Both the position numbers and the translations under genes were made by a program. From Warburgia ugandensis (taxonomy: Eukaryota > Streptophyta > Magnoliopsida > Canellales > Canellaceae): DNA of 64,000 nt. The notes beneath the pieces are model-generated. The model searched no databases and had not been told where the DNA came from. It saw only the letters and a program-made list of their open reading frames with translations. The stretch covers positions 56,703,880 to 56,767,879 of the forward strand of contig CP141132.1 of the NCBI GenBank assembly GCA_035236585.1. The letters run 5' to 3'. Shown here one piece after another: positions 25,900 through 37,997 of the stretch (position 1 is its first letter; the number at the start of each line of letters is the position of its first letter).

Positions 25900-27130
25900 T
25901 TTTGCCTAGTCTTGCGAGATATGCTTGAAATCAATATGAATATTGTGCAACATGATATTCCTATCTTCTCTAGTGCTAAACCTATTCAACAAAAAGCTTG
26001 TACAATGAGAGAAGAATGAGAAGAAGAGATCAAGGAAGAAGTCCAAAAGTAGTTGAAAGCGGAGTTCATAGAAGTTGTTCACTATTCAAAATGGTTGACC
26101 AACATTGTCTTTGTCCTAAAGAAGATGGTTCAGTCAAATTTTGTGTCAACTTCTGAGATCTAAAAATGCTAGTCCCTAAGATAGCTTCCTACTTTCTTGC
26201 ATAGATATCTTGGTTGATCAAATAGCTTGACATGTTCTACTATCCTTCATAGATGGCTTCTCGAGATATAATCAAATTAAGATGGCACCTAAAGATAAGG
26301 CCAAGGCATCATTTCTCGCTTCATGGGGAACCTATTGTACATAATGATGTCCTTTGGGCTAAACAATGTAGGAGTCACTTATCTATGAATGGCTAGTGCC
26401 CTATTGAATGACCTTACACACAAGGATAAGGAAGTAGAGGTGTATAATGATGACATGATTATTGGATCACCCACAAGGGAAGAACATATCATGTCCCTAA
26501 AGTAATTCTTTGATAGACTCTACTAATATGAGTTAAGTTTGAACCCTAACAAGTGTAATTTTGGAGTGACATTTGGTAAGTTACTCAGGTTCATGGTTAT
26601 CCAAAGAGGCATTGAAGTGGACCCTTCTAGGATTAAGGCCATTCAAAACATGCCTCCACCTAAGATTGAAAAGGAAATCTAAGATTTCTTAGGTCATGTT
26701 TCATATTTGAGCAGATTAATTAACCAAGCCACCACCATTTGCTAACCCATCATCAAGCTCTTAAAGAAGAATGGTGCTAAGACATGGAATGATGAGCACC
26801 AAGAATCCATTGAAACTATCAAGGATTATCTTTCTTCTCCCCCAATCATCATGCCTCTAATCCTAAGGAAAACCTTATTGTTATACATTTTAGTCCATGA
26901 CACTACAATGGGTAACAAGCTCGTATAGCTCAATAAGAATGGTAGACAAACATCAATTTATTACATTAGGAAGAAGATGACGGATTATGAGACTTGGTTA
27001 CCCCAATTGAGAAGACATGTCTTGATATAGTTTGGGCTATACAGAAGTTGTGGTATTACTTGCTAGAACACGAAGTTAAGATTGTTGCCCAAGAGATCCA
27101 CTCAAATACCTCTTCAAAAAGTCAATATTA
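25900..27130 (+). pseudogene. gypsy reverse transcriptase / RNase H remnant
   Basis: Reads in shifting frames: PIQQKACTMREE (entry to RT), then ALLNDLTHKDKEVEVYNDDMI at 26400-26462, where the catalytic box, usually YVDD, is YNDD; then LNPNKCNFGVTFGKLL and GIEVDPSRIKAIQNMPPP (26540-26660), DFLGHVSYLSRLI and PIIKLLKKNGAKTW (26680-26790), followed by RNase H pieces to about 27120. Numerous stops. Enzyme dead. Confidence 0.75.
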
Positions 27131-27409
27131 TCTAGAAGACTAACACGATGGTTGCTCCTGTTATTTAATTTGATCTCAAATATATCTCTCAGAAATCTAT
27201 CAAAGGTCATGCCATTCAAACCACTTAGCAAAAAATCCTGTCATCAATCCTTTCCATGTTTTCAAAAAATTCTTTGATGAAGAACCTATCAAAAATGGAA
27301 AATCAATACCCACCATTACCCAAAAACTGCGCCAAAAAGACCTACCCAAAAGCTAACTAGCATTCCTACCCAACTACCATCCACATCATCCTCACTAGAC
27401 CTTTCAACT

Positions 27410-27650
27410 CTAGAAAACCTTGACCCTGATACATGGAAACTTCATTTTGATGGAGCATCCAACATCACCAGTCATGGAGTAGGAGCATTACTCATTTCTC
27501 CCAAAGGAGTGTATCACCTAGTTGCTAGAAAACAACTATACTTTTGAACCAACAATATGGTTGAATATGAGGCATGCATTGGAGGGATAGAAGAAACACT
27601 TGCACTTAATGCAAGGAAGATCATGGTGCATGAAGGCTCAAGACTTAATT
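27410..27650 (+). pseudogene. second (archaeal-type) RNase H remnant
   Basis: WKLHFDGASN at 27437-27466 carries the first catalytic Asp of an RNase H fold, followed by GVGALLISPKG and, near 27556, MVEYEACIGGIEETLAL with the conserved Glu. One stop interrupts it at about 27545. A second RNase H domain between the first one and the integrase is a known trait of Tat-group gypsy elements. Confidence 0.65.
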
Positions 27651-28139
27651 GTCAATCAAGCAATTAGATAGTGGCAGAATAAAAAAAAAGGAAGAAAGAA
27701 GCTCTTTCCTTTCAGGGATCATTTGTAGTAGTTATGTGAGAAATTTAAGCAAATCTCATTTCAATATATCTGAGGGAATTCAAATGATATGCAGAGTAGT
27801 TGGTGTTGGTTCGATCTCTCACTCCTCTGAAGGCAATTGTTGAGCATATCACTATGAACTGGATTGAGGAGCCAACCCTTAATCATGTTTCTCTCATTGG
27901 ACAAGTCTCAATTGCATCTAGAATAAGAGACAATAGACCATTGATTGATGATGTCTTCTAGTATATCATTGAGAGCATCTATCCCCAATGTCAACCAAGA
28001 AAAATGGGAAACATCTTAGGCAATATGCCATTCCATTCATCATGTGGGGATGACCTTCATCATGTGATGGGGTTCATCTCCTTTGTGTCACAACAAATGA
28101 AGCCCAAGGCATTCTTGAGAAGATCCACACTAGAGCTTA

Positions 28140-29033
28140 TGGACCACATATGAATGGCATCAATTTAGCAAAGAAGATTCTTAGGTGTAGATATTATTTG
28201 CCATCTTTACAAATTGATAGTTGTAAATATGTGAAAAGATACCACCAATGTAACACAGATACCAATTTAATGCATACGCCTCCAATGGAGTTGCACCAAT
28301 TGACCTCTCCTTGGAAATTCTCCACATGGGCATAGATATAATTGAAAAAGTATCAATTAAATAATCTTCAAAGCATGAATTAATCCTAGTAGCTATTAAC
28401 TACTTCACTAAATGGGTAGAAGGCATGTTGTATGTCACCAACTCATCTACATTGTAGCCAAATTCAATATATTTAACATCATATCCAGATATGGAATGCC
28501 CCATGAGCTCATCTCAAACAATAGAGCACATATTGAGAAAGAAGTTAAGAAGTTGTGTGATGAGTTCAACATCAAGAAGCTCCTTTACTCTCCTTATAGA
28601 CCACAAACCAAAGGTGTAGTTGAAGTAGCAAATAAGAATCTGAAAGCCATACTTAGCAAAATGATTAAGAAAAATAAGGAATGTTATGACAAGCTTTTTG
28701 ATGCACTATGGGGATATAGGACTACATAAAGAACCTCTATAGATGCCATGCTTTACAATTTAATATATGGAAAGCAAGCCATCTTGGCAATAAAAGTTGA
28801 CACTTCCTCATTAAGAGTTGCTTGGAAAGTAGCTTATTGAAAGAAGAATGGGTCAAAGCCCGCCTATGATCAGTTGCACTTATTTGATGAAGCTAAACTA
28901 AAGCACTTTATAGCACCCAAGGATATCAAAATTGAGTCTCTAGGGCAATCAACAAGAAGGTCAGACCTAGGGAGCTACAAGTTGGAGATTTAGTTCTCAA
29001 AGAAGAGAGAGTCTCATCATAAGATCTTACAGC
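28140..29033 (+). pseudogene. gypsy integrase remnant, N-terminal and core part
   Basis: Zinc-finger-like CKYVKRYHQC (28213-28257) precedes the core. A 105-residue open stretch at 28412-28729 carries FNIISRYGMPHELISNN, where the second catalytic Asp (family SDNG) is Asn, then SPYRPQTKGVVEVANKNLK with the third catalytic residue (Glu) retained. C-terminal text (GDLVLKE-like) runs into the insertion at 29034 and continues after 32317. The Asp-to-Asn change alone would abolish strand transfer. Confidence 0.75.
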
Positions 29034-32000
29034 TATAATATCCACTATTTTTAAAATTTGAAAATGCATGATTTGTGAAATTTTGGAATTTTGCAAAAAA
29101 TTGAGGTAACTGTGGAATTGAGAATTTTAAAGATTTAATCACGAGTTAAAACCTCAATAATTGAAATGTACTTAAAAAATAGAATCCAACACCATTAAGA
29201 GCGCTGAAATCGGAGACTGGAGGAAAGATAACTAATTGATTTAATTTTTGTATTTAATTAAATGGCATAAGGGGGTAAAATTGTAAATACATGTGGGGCC
29301 CACGGACTGTGTGCAAGAACCCATGAATGAGCCTTTAAAAGCCTGTCCTATTTTCCCATATGGCCAAAACTTGGCCCCCTCACCTCCCATGTCACCGACG
29401 ACGATAACGATGCTAAACGTCGACAACAATGTGCATAGCCCCCTCCCAGGTGCACGCGGATAGGAAGCCTCTCATTTTGGCTGGCCTGACTAAGGTAGAC
29501 CCTCATTCCCTTTTTCTCTCTCCATTTTTGACTTATCTCCATTCAATTTGCCATTTTTAACGCCAGGAAATGACGTGGAATGTCGTTTTTTAGGTGACAG
29601 AATGATTTTACTGTTTTTGTAAAAATAACCCAATGAAACAATGTCAGACAGATGATCTGAACTATTCATCTTGTGTATGATGGAACAAAGAACAAACGCA
29701 TGGATTTTCATGGTAATCAGACGGCTAGGGATGCCAAAAATCAAGAAAATAGTAATGAGGAGATTTTTAGGAGCTTGATGAAAATCATGTAAAAACATGA
29801 GATAACGATAAAATTTGTTGAAAGAGTTCTTAAAAACAAGATCTACGTGAAAAATTGAGTGAAACGGTGTAAAAATTGCACCATTTGGACACCTGAGAGT
29901 CGCCAGCGGTGACCGGAGTCTGGCCATCATCTCCAGCAACAGTGGCCAACTAGTCGTCATTCCCAGCAACAGCAACTCAACGGGCGTCCCCCGCACGTGT
30001 GGCGCATCGGACAGCAAGCGCACACGACAACACTTACGTGGCACGTGCCAACACTCAAGTGACACGCGTGCAGCGCACATGCGGACTCACAGGCTGCACA
30101 CGCCCGCAGCAAACACGTGTCACATGAGGCACAGCTTTTTCTTGATTTTTGGATCTTTTGAGCCATGCATTCATAAAAAATAAAAAAAATTAAAAAATGA
30201 AGTGATTTTAAGAGTTATAGAGGTCCAAATTATGATCCGAAAGAGGCGTTGCAACCGTCTCAACAATGCGAACATAGATTTAAGATAGAAACCTAACTTT
30301 GAGTACCTTTTTATTGGTTAAACTACTAAATAATTTTAGCTTACCTACATCAACCTGACCAATGTATGATCAGGCCTTAGACCTTAATGGTATACATCAA
30401 ATATGAGATGATCTAGGGGATTAGAAGAGTAGATCTCATTGAATTGCCAAGAAAAGTAATCTTGACCATCAATCTGAGTGAGTGCCTTAGGATGTGTTGA
30501 TCAGAGAGCAATCTGACCATTAGATCAACGCGTAATCATAAAGATACATGTGAATCACTAAACAAAATAGAAATTTAATGGATCATGAAAATGAGTAGGA
30601 TTGAAATAAAAAATGTCATAAGATGGTCTAGATGTTAGAAAGACAAACATATAGCTCAGGATTGCCCTAATGGAGGGTTAATCAGATGATCTGGGCTGTT
30701 AGTCTAAGATTAACTGCCACATCGGGGAGGTTATCACTTGGACCCATTTAATTGAGATGTGAGAACATCAAGTAATCGATGACTTACAATGTGATAGGTA
30801 CATCAGGGTGCACGACGCGATATAACTTATGCGCCTGATTGGAGTACCACATTTATCGAGGTAGGTAATTTCATTCAAAGTTTGTCCATGATTTCAGTAA
30901 CCATGACCTGTTTTCTAAAGTTCTTGAGGCATATGCTTTTGTATCTTCTCATGATCACATAAATATGCTCCTACTTCTTACTAGTATTATGACATTCCAT
31001 TTTTGTGAATAACCATGTTTTACACGTGATGTACTGTATTTATCATGAGCTTTGATCGTACTTATTGAGATTATTTTATGGAGTCTTTCCATGATTTATG
31101 ACTTGTTGTTGATTTATGACGAGTGCTTCCACTCAATGGGTACTATGCTATGAAGGTTGTAGGGTTGACCACCCGCCCTCTGACTTTGTGATGATGATTA
31201 GACACTACCCTTGAGTGCTACAAGGCCAAGTACATAGGTGGTGCTATCATGGGTAGTACCCCCTACGAGTTTATTCCTCCCCATGGAGATGGAAAAAGTC
31301 TCTTATTTGAGTGTCGATTGGGAGAGGCAATGGTTCAGATCCTAGTGAGGTTGTCATTGCAGCATAGTTACCCATGCCATTATTCTATATGCTCATGTGG
31401 ATTTAAATGTGGGGTGAATTAGGGCAAGCCGAGCCTAGGCCATGAGTGACTCTGGGAGCTGATGCGGGCTGCATGGGAGGGACCCAAGGCTGGTATGAGT
31501 ACTCATCACCAGTGATTGAGTATCATGGGACACTCTTGGAGTTGTTTTTAATACAATGTCCTATTTATCATGACTTGTATGCATATTATTCTGTGGACAT
31601 GGACTCGTATTATTTTGATGGACGCACATCTGTATTTTGATCATGCCTTGTATGCCATCATGATTTGACTTAATATCTATTTGTGAAGATTTATGATTTT
31701 CATATGTTACTCCATTATGAATGCCTGATTATTTGATTTGCTTATATATTTTTGTTTCATGAGATTCGCCATGTGATTTTATTAAGCTTTAATTGAGTGT
31801 GATCACCTACACAAGCACAACTTGTTGAGGCATTGCTTTATTTTGCAATGTCTTAGATATGGAGTGTGATAGCCAAAAAGGAAAGCGGGCAGAGTAGCAT
31901 TGATTTGGGCAAGGACCTGAAGACTATCCACTTTTGTATTCAGAGACAGATTAGTGTACATCTCTTAGACTGGTATTAGACCTTTGGAACTTTACTTAGA

Positions 32001-32316
32001 TGTTTACATATTTGGATAGATTGGAACCATACCATGGTGTAGTGAATGTTTAATTACAGATGTAGTTGTTGTGGTGATCATGGATGGAACCTAGTGGCTT
32101 TTTTACTTGATTTATTATTGTCTTTACTCAGCTTGTGTATTTATTGTGGTTTTAAAATGACAATGCTTAGAGTATCTAGATTTAATTTTATTTATTATTG
32201 TAGTTTTGGAATGTGATTGACCCCCGAGGTTTTCGTTTTTTATTAATCCTTTTAACATTGAGCAAAATTTATAGACTTAGAGTTTTCATAGGTATATAAA
32301 AACCTAGGGTGTCACA
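29034..32316 (+). mobile_element. solo long LTR nested in the gypsy integrase
   Basis: A 3283 bp insertion flanked by a perfect 5 bp duplication ACAGC (29029-29033 and 32317-32321). It begins TATAATATCC (canonical TG changed to TA) and ends GGGTGTCACA. Internal landmarks fit one plant gypsy LTR on the + strand: a CCTTTAAAAGCC TATA-like site near 29330, a GC-rich patch at 29880-30130, and no primer site, polypurine tract or pol remnant. The host reading frame (integrase C-terminal region) continues if the unit and one ACAGC are removed. Frames such as 29490-30080 on the minus strand are chance. Confidence 0.85.
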
Positions 32317-32466
32317 ACAGCAAATACTGTCCAAAATGGGAGAGACCATACACCACCAAAGAAGTTTATTTATGAGAATGTAGTCAAGCTTCAAGAAATA
32401 AATAGCACAGATATCAAGGGAATCACCAACATGGATCAACTCAAGAGATATCATGCTTAGACCTCC
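32317..32466 (+). pseudogene. gypsy polyprotein C-terminal end after the insertion
   Basis: Downstream of the solo LTR the translation reads KWERPYT and, after frameshifts, NMDQLKRYH just before a stop at about 32459. Families of this kind end with a (P)NW.GPY…block and a final …L.RY(Y/H). This is the missing C-terminal piece of the integrase remnant that stops at 29033. Confidence 0.75.
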
Positions 32467-34529
32467 CAAAGACCATAGTTGTTTTCCTATATATCCTTTG
32501 GGGCTTTAGTTCCCTAGTGCTACATTTTTACCAGATCTTCTTATTTATAAAGAGGTACATAAGCACCTTGTATTGCACTAGTGAGATCCTAAATATCAAA
32601 TAAAATCTCATTTTCTTCCACAAGCAATCTCAAATTTTCAAAAGCAAAAAAAAATAGAATGAGAGAATGATGAGATTAGTATGCAAGCATGGAGTGAATT
32701 CAAGGCAAACTAAGAAAGTATCAAAGCACAAAAATTATAAAAACAACTCAATCTTCATAGCTAAAAGTCAAGGATTTAAGTTTGCATGCCAAATTGAAAG
32801 AAAATGTTTAAATTTTTAAATTTCTACTTAATCTAATCTAATCAGTTACATCGTCATTCCCAACGATTCATCATACATCACCATTCTAGTATCATGTTTA
32901 GTCAGTGAATAGAAGTTTCTCGAATTTAGACTACCTCCTTTCTCATGCCCGAACTATCTCATAAGCCATGCTGGAAATAGAAGGAAGTGTCATCATATAT
33001 GACTAGGGGCATGAATTTGGTGTTTCCATATTTGTAAAGAAACTCCTCTCTATTGCAAGAAGGCATTCGCCACCTGATCTTTGAAGCATCCATCTTCTCC
33101 AAGCAATCAACCAAATCACTCACAATAAATTTCTTGGAAATCTATGAGTGAACAACAAGGATATCATAGTGAGTTGGCCTACGAATGGTAGGATAATAAA
33201 TTGATAGTCTCTTCAGGAGCCAAAGCTACATCGAAAAGGCAAAAATTAGTAAGAGATCATGACATGAATGAAAATTGAGTAGAATTCACATGAAGGAAAC
33301 TGATATTTCCATACCGTTCTCCTACTCCATCCAAACCAAATTATCCAAGGGATATGAGGGTCTTGAAAATAAACAAGGGTATGGGATTAGCTTTATGATT
33401 CACAGTTTCATCAATAACTTGTGCTAGTTTGGAAGGCCACTTGGTTTCTTAGGTGAAGAAAAGCAAAAGAAAACAAGTAAAGATCCACAACCAGTAATCA
33501 TTTGTTCACTACTTCCTTCAAAGGTTCCATCTGCAAAGTCACTCAACAATAATTCAATGGTAATGAAACTATTTAGTTCACCACTCTCTAAGGGCATATA
33601 CCTATTCTCTTCTACTTCCTTCAAGTGGAGAAGCCCACAAAACAATAAAAAAAAAATTGGTCTCGCTTGAAGTGATTCTAGGAAGCTTACATCATCTCAA
33701 TAAAATCACATCAAGTTCCTAAAATTCCCAATAGTCAGACATATCTCCACATCCACAAACCCAAAGACATGATTCCAAAAAGCTATGAAAGCATCAATCA
33801 AGAAAAATAAATCCATGAGAACATATAATTCACCACTAACACAATAATGAGTATTAATCAATTATCGCACTCTCCCACCAATTCCATCCATCCATGCAAC
33901 CAAGTTTCTTCTCATTTCATTTGCAACTACCATAAAGGAATAATATTGGAGTTTAAGAATTCATCAAAACATTATATAAATTTTCAAAAACATGAATGAA
34001 TTCAACGGAAAAGAAAGCAGTTTTCAAAGAAGATTACCTTCCATAATTATTTCCTCAAGGTTTGTCTACTCTTTTCCTTCTCTAAGATTGCAAAAATGGC
34101 TTAGGAGAAGTCCCACTTCAAATTTGAATGATGAAAAACACAAAAAGATCAATGTCTTATTTTTTAGTTCAAAAACCACCCACTCTTTGTGATTGTAAAG
34201 TCTTGGACCACTGGACCCTACGTCGCAAACTCCAGGTGGTCTATACTTAAAGGTAATTAGCCACCTCACCCAATTCTATCTTAACTCAGTCTTTGAGATA
34301 TTTTATGTCTACTTTGAGCATATGTTGAGGTGTTCGCTCCTTGGGCATGTTGTAATGCATCCTATTCATTTACAAATTTACAAACTTTCAAATAAACATT
34401 TTTAAAAACCATGATATGAATATAGGAATTTTCATGCATCTTTTCAAAATTCCAAGAAAATCCATATTTCACCCAAAAAATTGATGAAAAAATCAATTAT
34501 GTAATATATGTCAAAACAAGAACCATTCA
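32467..34529. other. no recognisable gene; possible 3' part of the gypsy element
   Basis: Follows the gypsy stop codon directly, so the untranslated 3' part and an LTR would be expected here, but I cannot pair it with a 5' LTR. Frames of 60-73 codons at 33424-33645, 33992-34192 and 34066-34269 have no signature. Confidence 0.35.
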
Positions 34530-36058
34530 TTTGTCCGAGAGGAGATAGATAGAAGTTCTGGTTGGACCACTGAAGGATGAGGCTGCCCTAGCTTCTACCT
34601 TTCCTAGGCTCTTTAGAATTGTAGCCATCCCAATTGTATAGATTTTAGACTACTACAGCAACATAGAACATGGGATTGCATGGAAAATATCTTTTAGAAG
34701 AGATTTTCATGTAGTGGAGGATACATTGAATGCTACCATGATAAATCACATTAGAGGAGCACTCATCAACACAAGGAAGAATGACAGAATAATATGGACC
34801 CCTGCAGTAAATGGCAACTTCGCAGTCTCTTCTGCTTACATTAACCTCTTATGTCAACACGATATCCATGAGGGCCCTACTAGTCTAATCTGGAAAACCA
34901 CTACCTCTACAAGAATCTCAGTATTTTCTTGGACACTAGCTCTTAACAAGGTCCTCGCCTTTGAAAAACTATAGAAAAGAGGTATATCAGGTCCTTCAAA
35001 TGTTATGTGTAGGAAAGGGAAAGAAACTAGGGATCACTCCATGCTCAACTACACATATGCATCACAACGATAGTGGGCTCTTTGCAGGAGATTCAACATC
35101 TTCTGGTGTATGCCAGAGTGTCTCACCAATCTCGGCATTCAATGGACAAGTGTAAAATTTAATACCAAGGCAAAAGCTATGAGGGAACTGTGCTTCATGG
35201 CTGTGATTTGGGTGCTCTAGTTAGAATGATGTAAAAGAATCTTCAAGGGAAGGTCAAAACCAATTCAGTAGCTAGAGGAATCAGTCTTTAGATATGCCGC
35301 TCAATGGGCCTCATCTGTACCTCAATTCAAGACTTCTCTGCTCTAATTGTCATGAGAAAATGGAGTGAAAGAATAGCTAACACACAGGAAAGAAAAGGCA
35401 GTTCCAATTTGGTCTCCGACCTCTAAACAGTTTCAAACTAAACTTCAATGGGCCATGATATGGGAACCCAGGAATCTACAAAAATGAAGGACATTAAAAA
35501 TTCGAAAAGTGCAACACCGCTGGACTTTGTAGGACCTCTGGGCTATGGAAGTCCTTTGAAGCTGAAATCAAAGCAATTGCTATAGGCAGGAACTATAGCA
35601 TAGCTCAAATCTCTCCCTGATCCATATTGAAGGTGATTTAAAGAATGCTATTAGCTAGATTACTAGTAATGATGGTATGCTGTTTTGGGACATAATTAGG
35701 CTCTGACTGAGAATAAGCAAACATCCTTCAATATATATATATATATATATATAAGCCAATGTGGAAGCAAACTCCATAGCTCGTGAAGGAACTCTACTGG
35801 ATAAATACTACACAAAACAAAGAGCTCCTCATTGTTGGAGTTAGGGTATTGAGTTATAGAATTAAGGTCTTCTTTGCATCCTCTAATGCCACTGTCTATG
35901 CTAGGCACTTAGATCCTCTTGGCCTTGTACCTTCATATCCCATTAGATCCCTATTGATTTTGCACTTATTCCTGTATATCCTTGTGTCAATGCCTCGTCG
36001 ACTTGGTAACCTCGAGGAGGGTTGTTCAAGCAATAAATTGCCTTGTTAAAAAAAAAAA
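34530..36058 (+). mobile_element. L1-type LINE, 3' fragment with poly(A)
   Basis: 5'-truncated LINE. The coding remnant covers the reverse-transcriptase zinc-binding region and RNase H-like tail, and the 3' end is a poly(A) run (36048-36058) about 12 bp after an AATAAA (36032). An (AT)n run sits at 35730-35752. 5' truncation is the usual outcome of target-primed reverse transcription. The target duplication was not identified. Confidence 0.75.
34560..35660 (+). pseudogene. LINE zinc-binding RT domain and RNase H-like remnant
   Basis: GIAWKISFRRDF (about 34672-34706) and the 86-residue open stretch 34714-34974 with IIWTPAVNGNFAVSSAYINL and TTTSTRISVFSWTLALNKVL match the zf-RVT region of plant L1-type ORF2 (W….G.FSV.SAY.L…P.K…F.W.L…..). 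After a frameshift, RRFNIFWCMPECL and FMAVIWVL…E…RIFKG follow, then KLNFNGP (35440; first catalytic region of the RNase H-like domain, usually LN.DG, here Asn). Many stops. Confidence 0.75.
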
Positions 36059-36100
36059 GAAGAGTAAGACTAGTCACCGTAAAAATTAATGAGTGCCAAG

Positions 36101-36456
36101 TGATGACGTCCCATCCCCATTATCATGCCCAAAGAGTCCTACAAGATAAGGAAAGTTAGTTATTTGTAATCCTAATCTAATTAGGAGTCCTAATCAGAGA
36201 AGGAAAAGGAAAACTGAATTAGAAACCTACTAGGAATCTACCAAAAAAGTTCTAAACTGCCTTTAGCCTCCATAAATAGGACCAGAGGCACAGCCAAAAG
36301 GCATCAAGCAATTGCGTTGTACATCTCTCTCAGATAGTGAAACTACTCCCCCTCCTCCTCTAGTGGATTTAGGCAATACATAGCCAAACCATGTAAATTT
36401 TGTGTTTCTGTGTGTGATTATGTGTTTCCGTGTTTAGATCCTAACTACACATAATA
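36101..36456 (+). repeat. copia 5' LTR
   Basis: 356 bp from TGATGACGTCCC to CATAATA (3' copy ends CATAACA, the canonical CA end). It contains a TATA-like CATAAATAGG near 36270 and GTTGTACATCTCTCTCAG near 36320. Positions 36159-36456 align with 45154-45441; I count roughly 25 mismatches plus a short indel, i.e. around 9% divergence, so the insertion is old. Confidence 0.8.
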
Positions 36457-36458
36457 AG

Positions 36459-36470
36459 TGGTATCAGAGC
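36459..36470 (+). other. primer-binding site (initiator tRNA-Met)
   Basis: TGGTATCAGAGC, the standard complement of the 3' end of plant initiator tRNA-Met, two bases after the 5' LTR. Confidence 0.92.
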
Positions 36471-36556
36471 TTTGGTGAACATAGAAGCATGAATAGATCC
36501 TGGGAGAACTAAAGAAGATTACCATAATAGTATTGGTGATGCAAGAGATCAACTAG

Positions 36557-36692
36557 ACCTGGGCCAGGAGCGGCCCAGATCTATGTTCAGAATTGGACCA
36601 AATGTGGCCCAAATCCACATTCAGACCCGGGCTAGGTGTGGCCCATATCTACGTTCAGACCTAAGCCAGGTGCAGCCCAGATCAAGTCCAAG
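36557..36692 (+). repeat. 34 bp tandem repeat in the copia leader
   Basis: Four contiguous 34 bp units (36557-36590, 36591-36624, 36625-36658, 36659-36692). Each has (G/C)CCCA(G/A/T)AT in the middle and the first three end in TTCAG. A fifth, degenerate unit follows. The rest of the leader to 37997 is untranslated, with a shorter repeat of the word CCTCAACCAAGGGAAG at about 37535-37580. Confidence 0.85.
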
Positions 36693-37997
36693 CCCATACA
36701 AGTGCAACCTAGACTACATTTGGACCTAGGAAAGTCCAGCCCAGATCGTGTTTAGATCAAGGCCGAGCAAAAGCCCAGATCATAGGGAAACCCTAGATCT
36801 AAGGGTCCAGATTGTCCGACCATTGCACTATCCAGATCACGCAATTCAAATCGCATAGCCCAGATCGTTGATTCCTTTCACAGGTGAGATTCTCACAAGA
36901 AAAACAACTGTAGGGGGGGGCGGTACTAGGGGTCTGGCCAGCCAAACAGAAACCCTACAGGAACCTTTTGGTATAGTTACCGACACAAAGGGAGAAAAGA
37001 GGATCGATCGCAGCTAGCCCTCCCAAGAACAAGACTGGCTGGTGACCTCTCTAAATAGTAAGCCGGCGTAGGAAGAAAAAATTAAATTTGTTGGTGCCTA
37101 CCGCACATAGCAGGTTGACTCTCTCTCTTTGCTAAGAAGAAGGAGGCAGGGATTAGGGTTTCGGCCAGAGGGAGAAAACCGATTAGAACCCCTGTTTTTT
37201 ATCCAGTGCATCTGGGTGGAGAAATTTGGGGTTTTTCAGTCTACTGGTAAAACCATCCAAAATCCCACCAAGCCGGAATAACACACAAAGAAGAAAAACA
37301 AAACAAAACCTGATGATTACACGATAGTAGGCCAGTGACTTGGGAAGGAGAAAGAACGAAAAGGAAAGAAACAAGTGGCCTGAAACTTATCTGCTTTAGA
37401 AGATCTTGGTCGAAGATTAAAATCAACTCGTTGGAGAATGTCGTAAGCCAAGGGGGAAGCCACACCAAAGGACACCATACCCCAGGAGAATCAATGTGCC
37501 AGAGATCATTGCACCCAAAAGCAGCGTCAAAAGCCACCTCAACCAAGGGAAGTGGTTGATCACCGCCTCAACCAAGGGAAGCAGCTGATAGTCTCCTCAA
37601 CCTTACGAAGCAGCAAGCTGCTGCACCCAGAGAGAGGAGAAAGGCAAAGTAGGTTAGGGTTTCTCTAATTATTATCCTTTTATACTGTGCTTAAAAATAA
37701 TAGGGTTTCATTTGATAATGACACCCCCTAGCAGCTCGAAATAATGCACTATAAAAATTAATATCACCACCCCTTCTATGGTCTGAACCAGTACCACCTA
37801 AAATTACAAAGGGCACCCCCTAAGTGCTAATTTAGTACCCCCTAAATTGATAAGGACAACCCCCTAAACAAAAAATTTAAGGCACCCATCAAATTGTTAA
37901 AAATACCCTTCCTAAGGATTTTGACTATTTTTTACTCATTCGTACACTCCATTCTTCCCAATTCTACTCAAAAAAAGTAGAAATAAAGTTTAAAATC
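36693..37997 (+). other. copia untranslated leader
   Basis: Between the tandem repeat and the gag start. It includes a G8-type run near 36913 and short chance frames on both strands (37183-37559) without family signatures. It is expected to hold packaging and translation signals of the element; none can be pinpointed. Confidence 0.55.

Larger units (their letters stand above)
24300..32466 (+). mobile_element. Tat-type Ty3/gypsy element, decayed, split by a solo LTR
   Basis: Heavily mutated polyprotein in conserved order: a gag-pol spacer, protease-like region, RT, RNase H, a second RNase H, integrase. The second RNase H after the first and the MPPP/IKAIQ-type RT wording point to the Tat branch. 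The integrase C-terminal region is interrupted at 29034 by a 3283 bp solo LTR and resumes at 32317, ending at the stop near 32464. The LTRs of this element itself were not located; AT-rich DNA after 32466 may contain the 3' one. Confidence 0.75.

Noticed and set aside
29490..30166. 196-codon and 69-codon minus-strand frames rich in Cys/Ala
   Set aside because: They lie antisense in the GC-rich leader part of the solo LTR 29034-32316, with no family signature; composition explains the open frames.
35730..35752. (AT)n tract as a possible LINE or gene boundary
   Set aside because: Lies inside the L1-type fragment and is matched by similar AT runs at 7090 and 16347; a microsatellite only.
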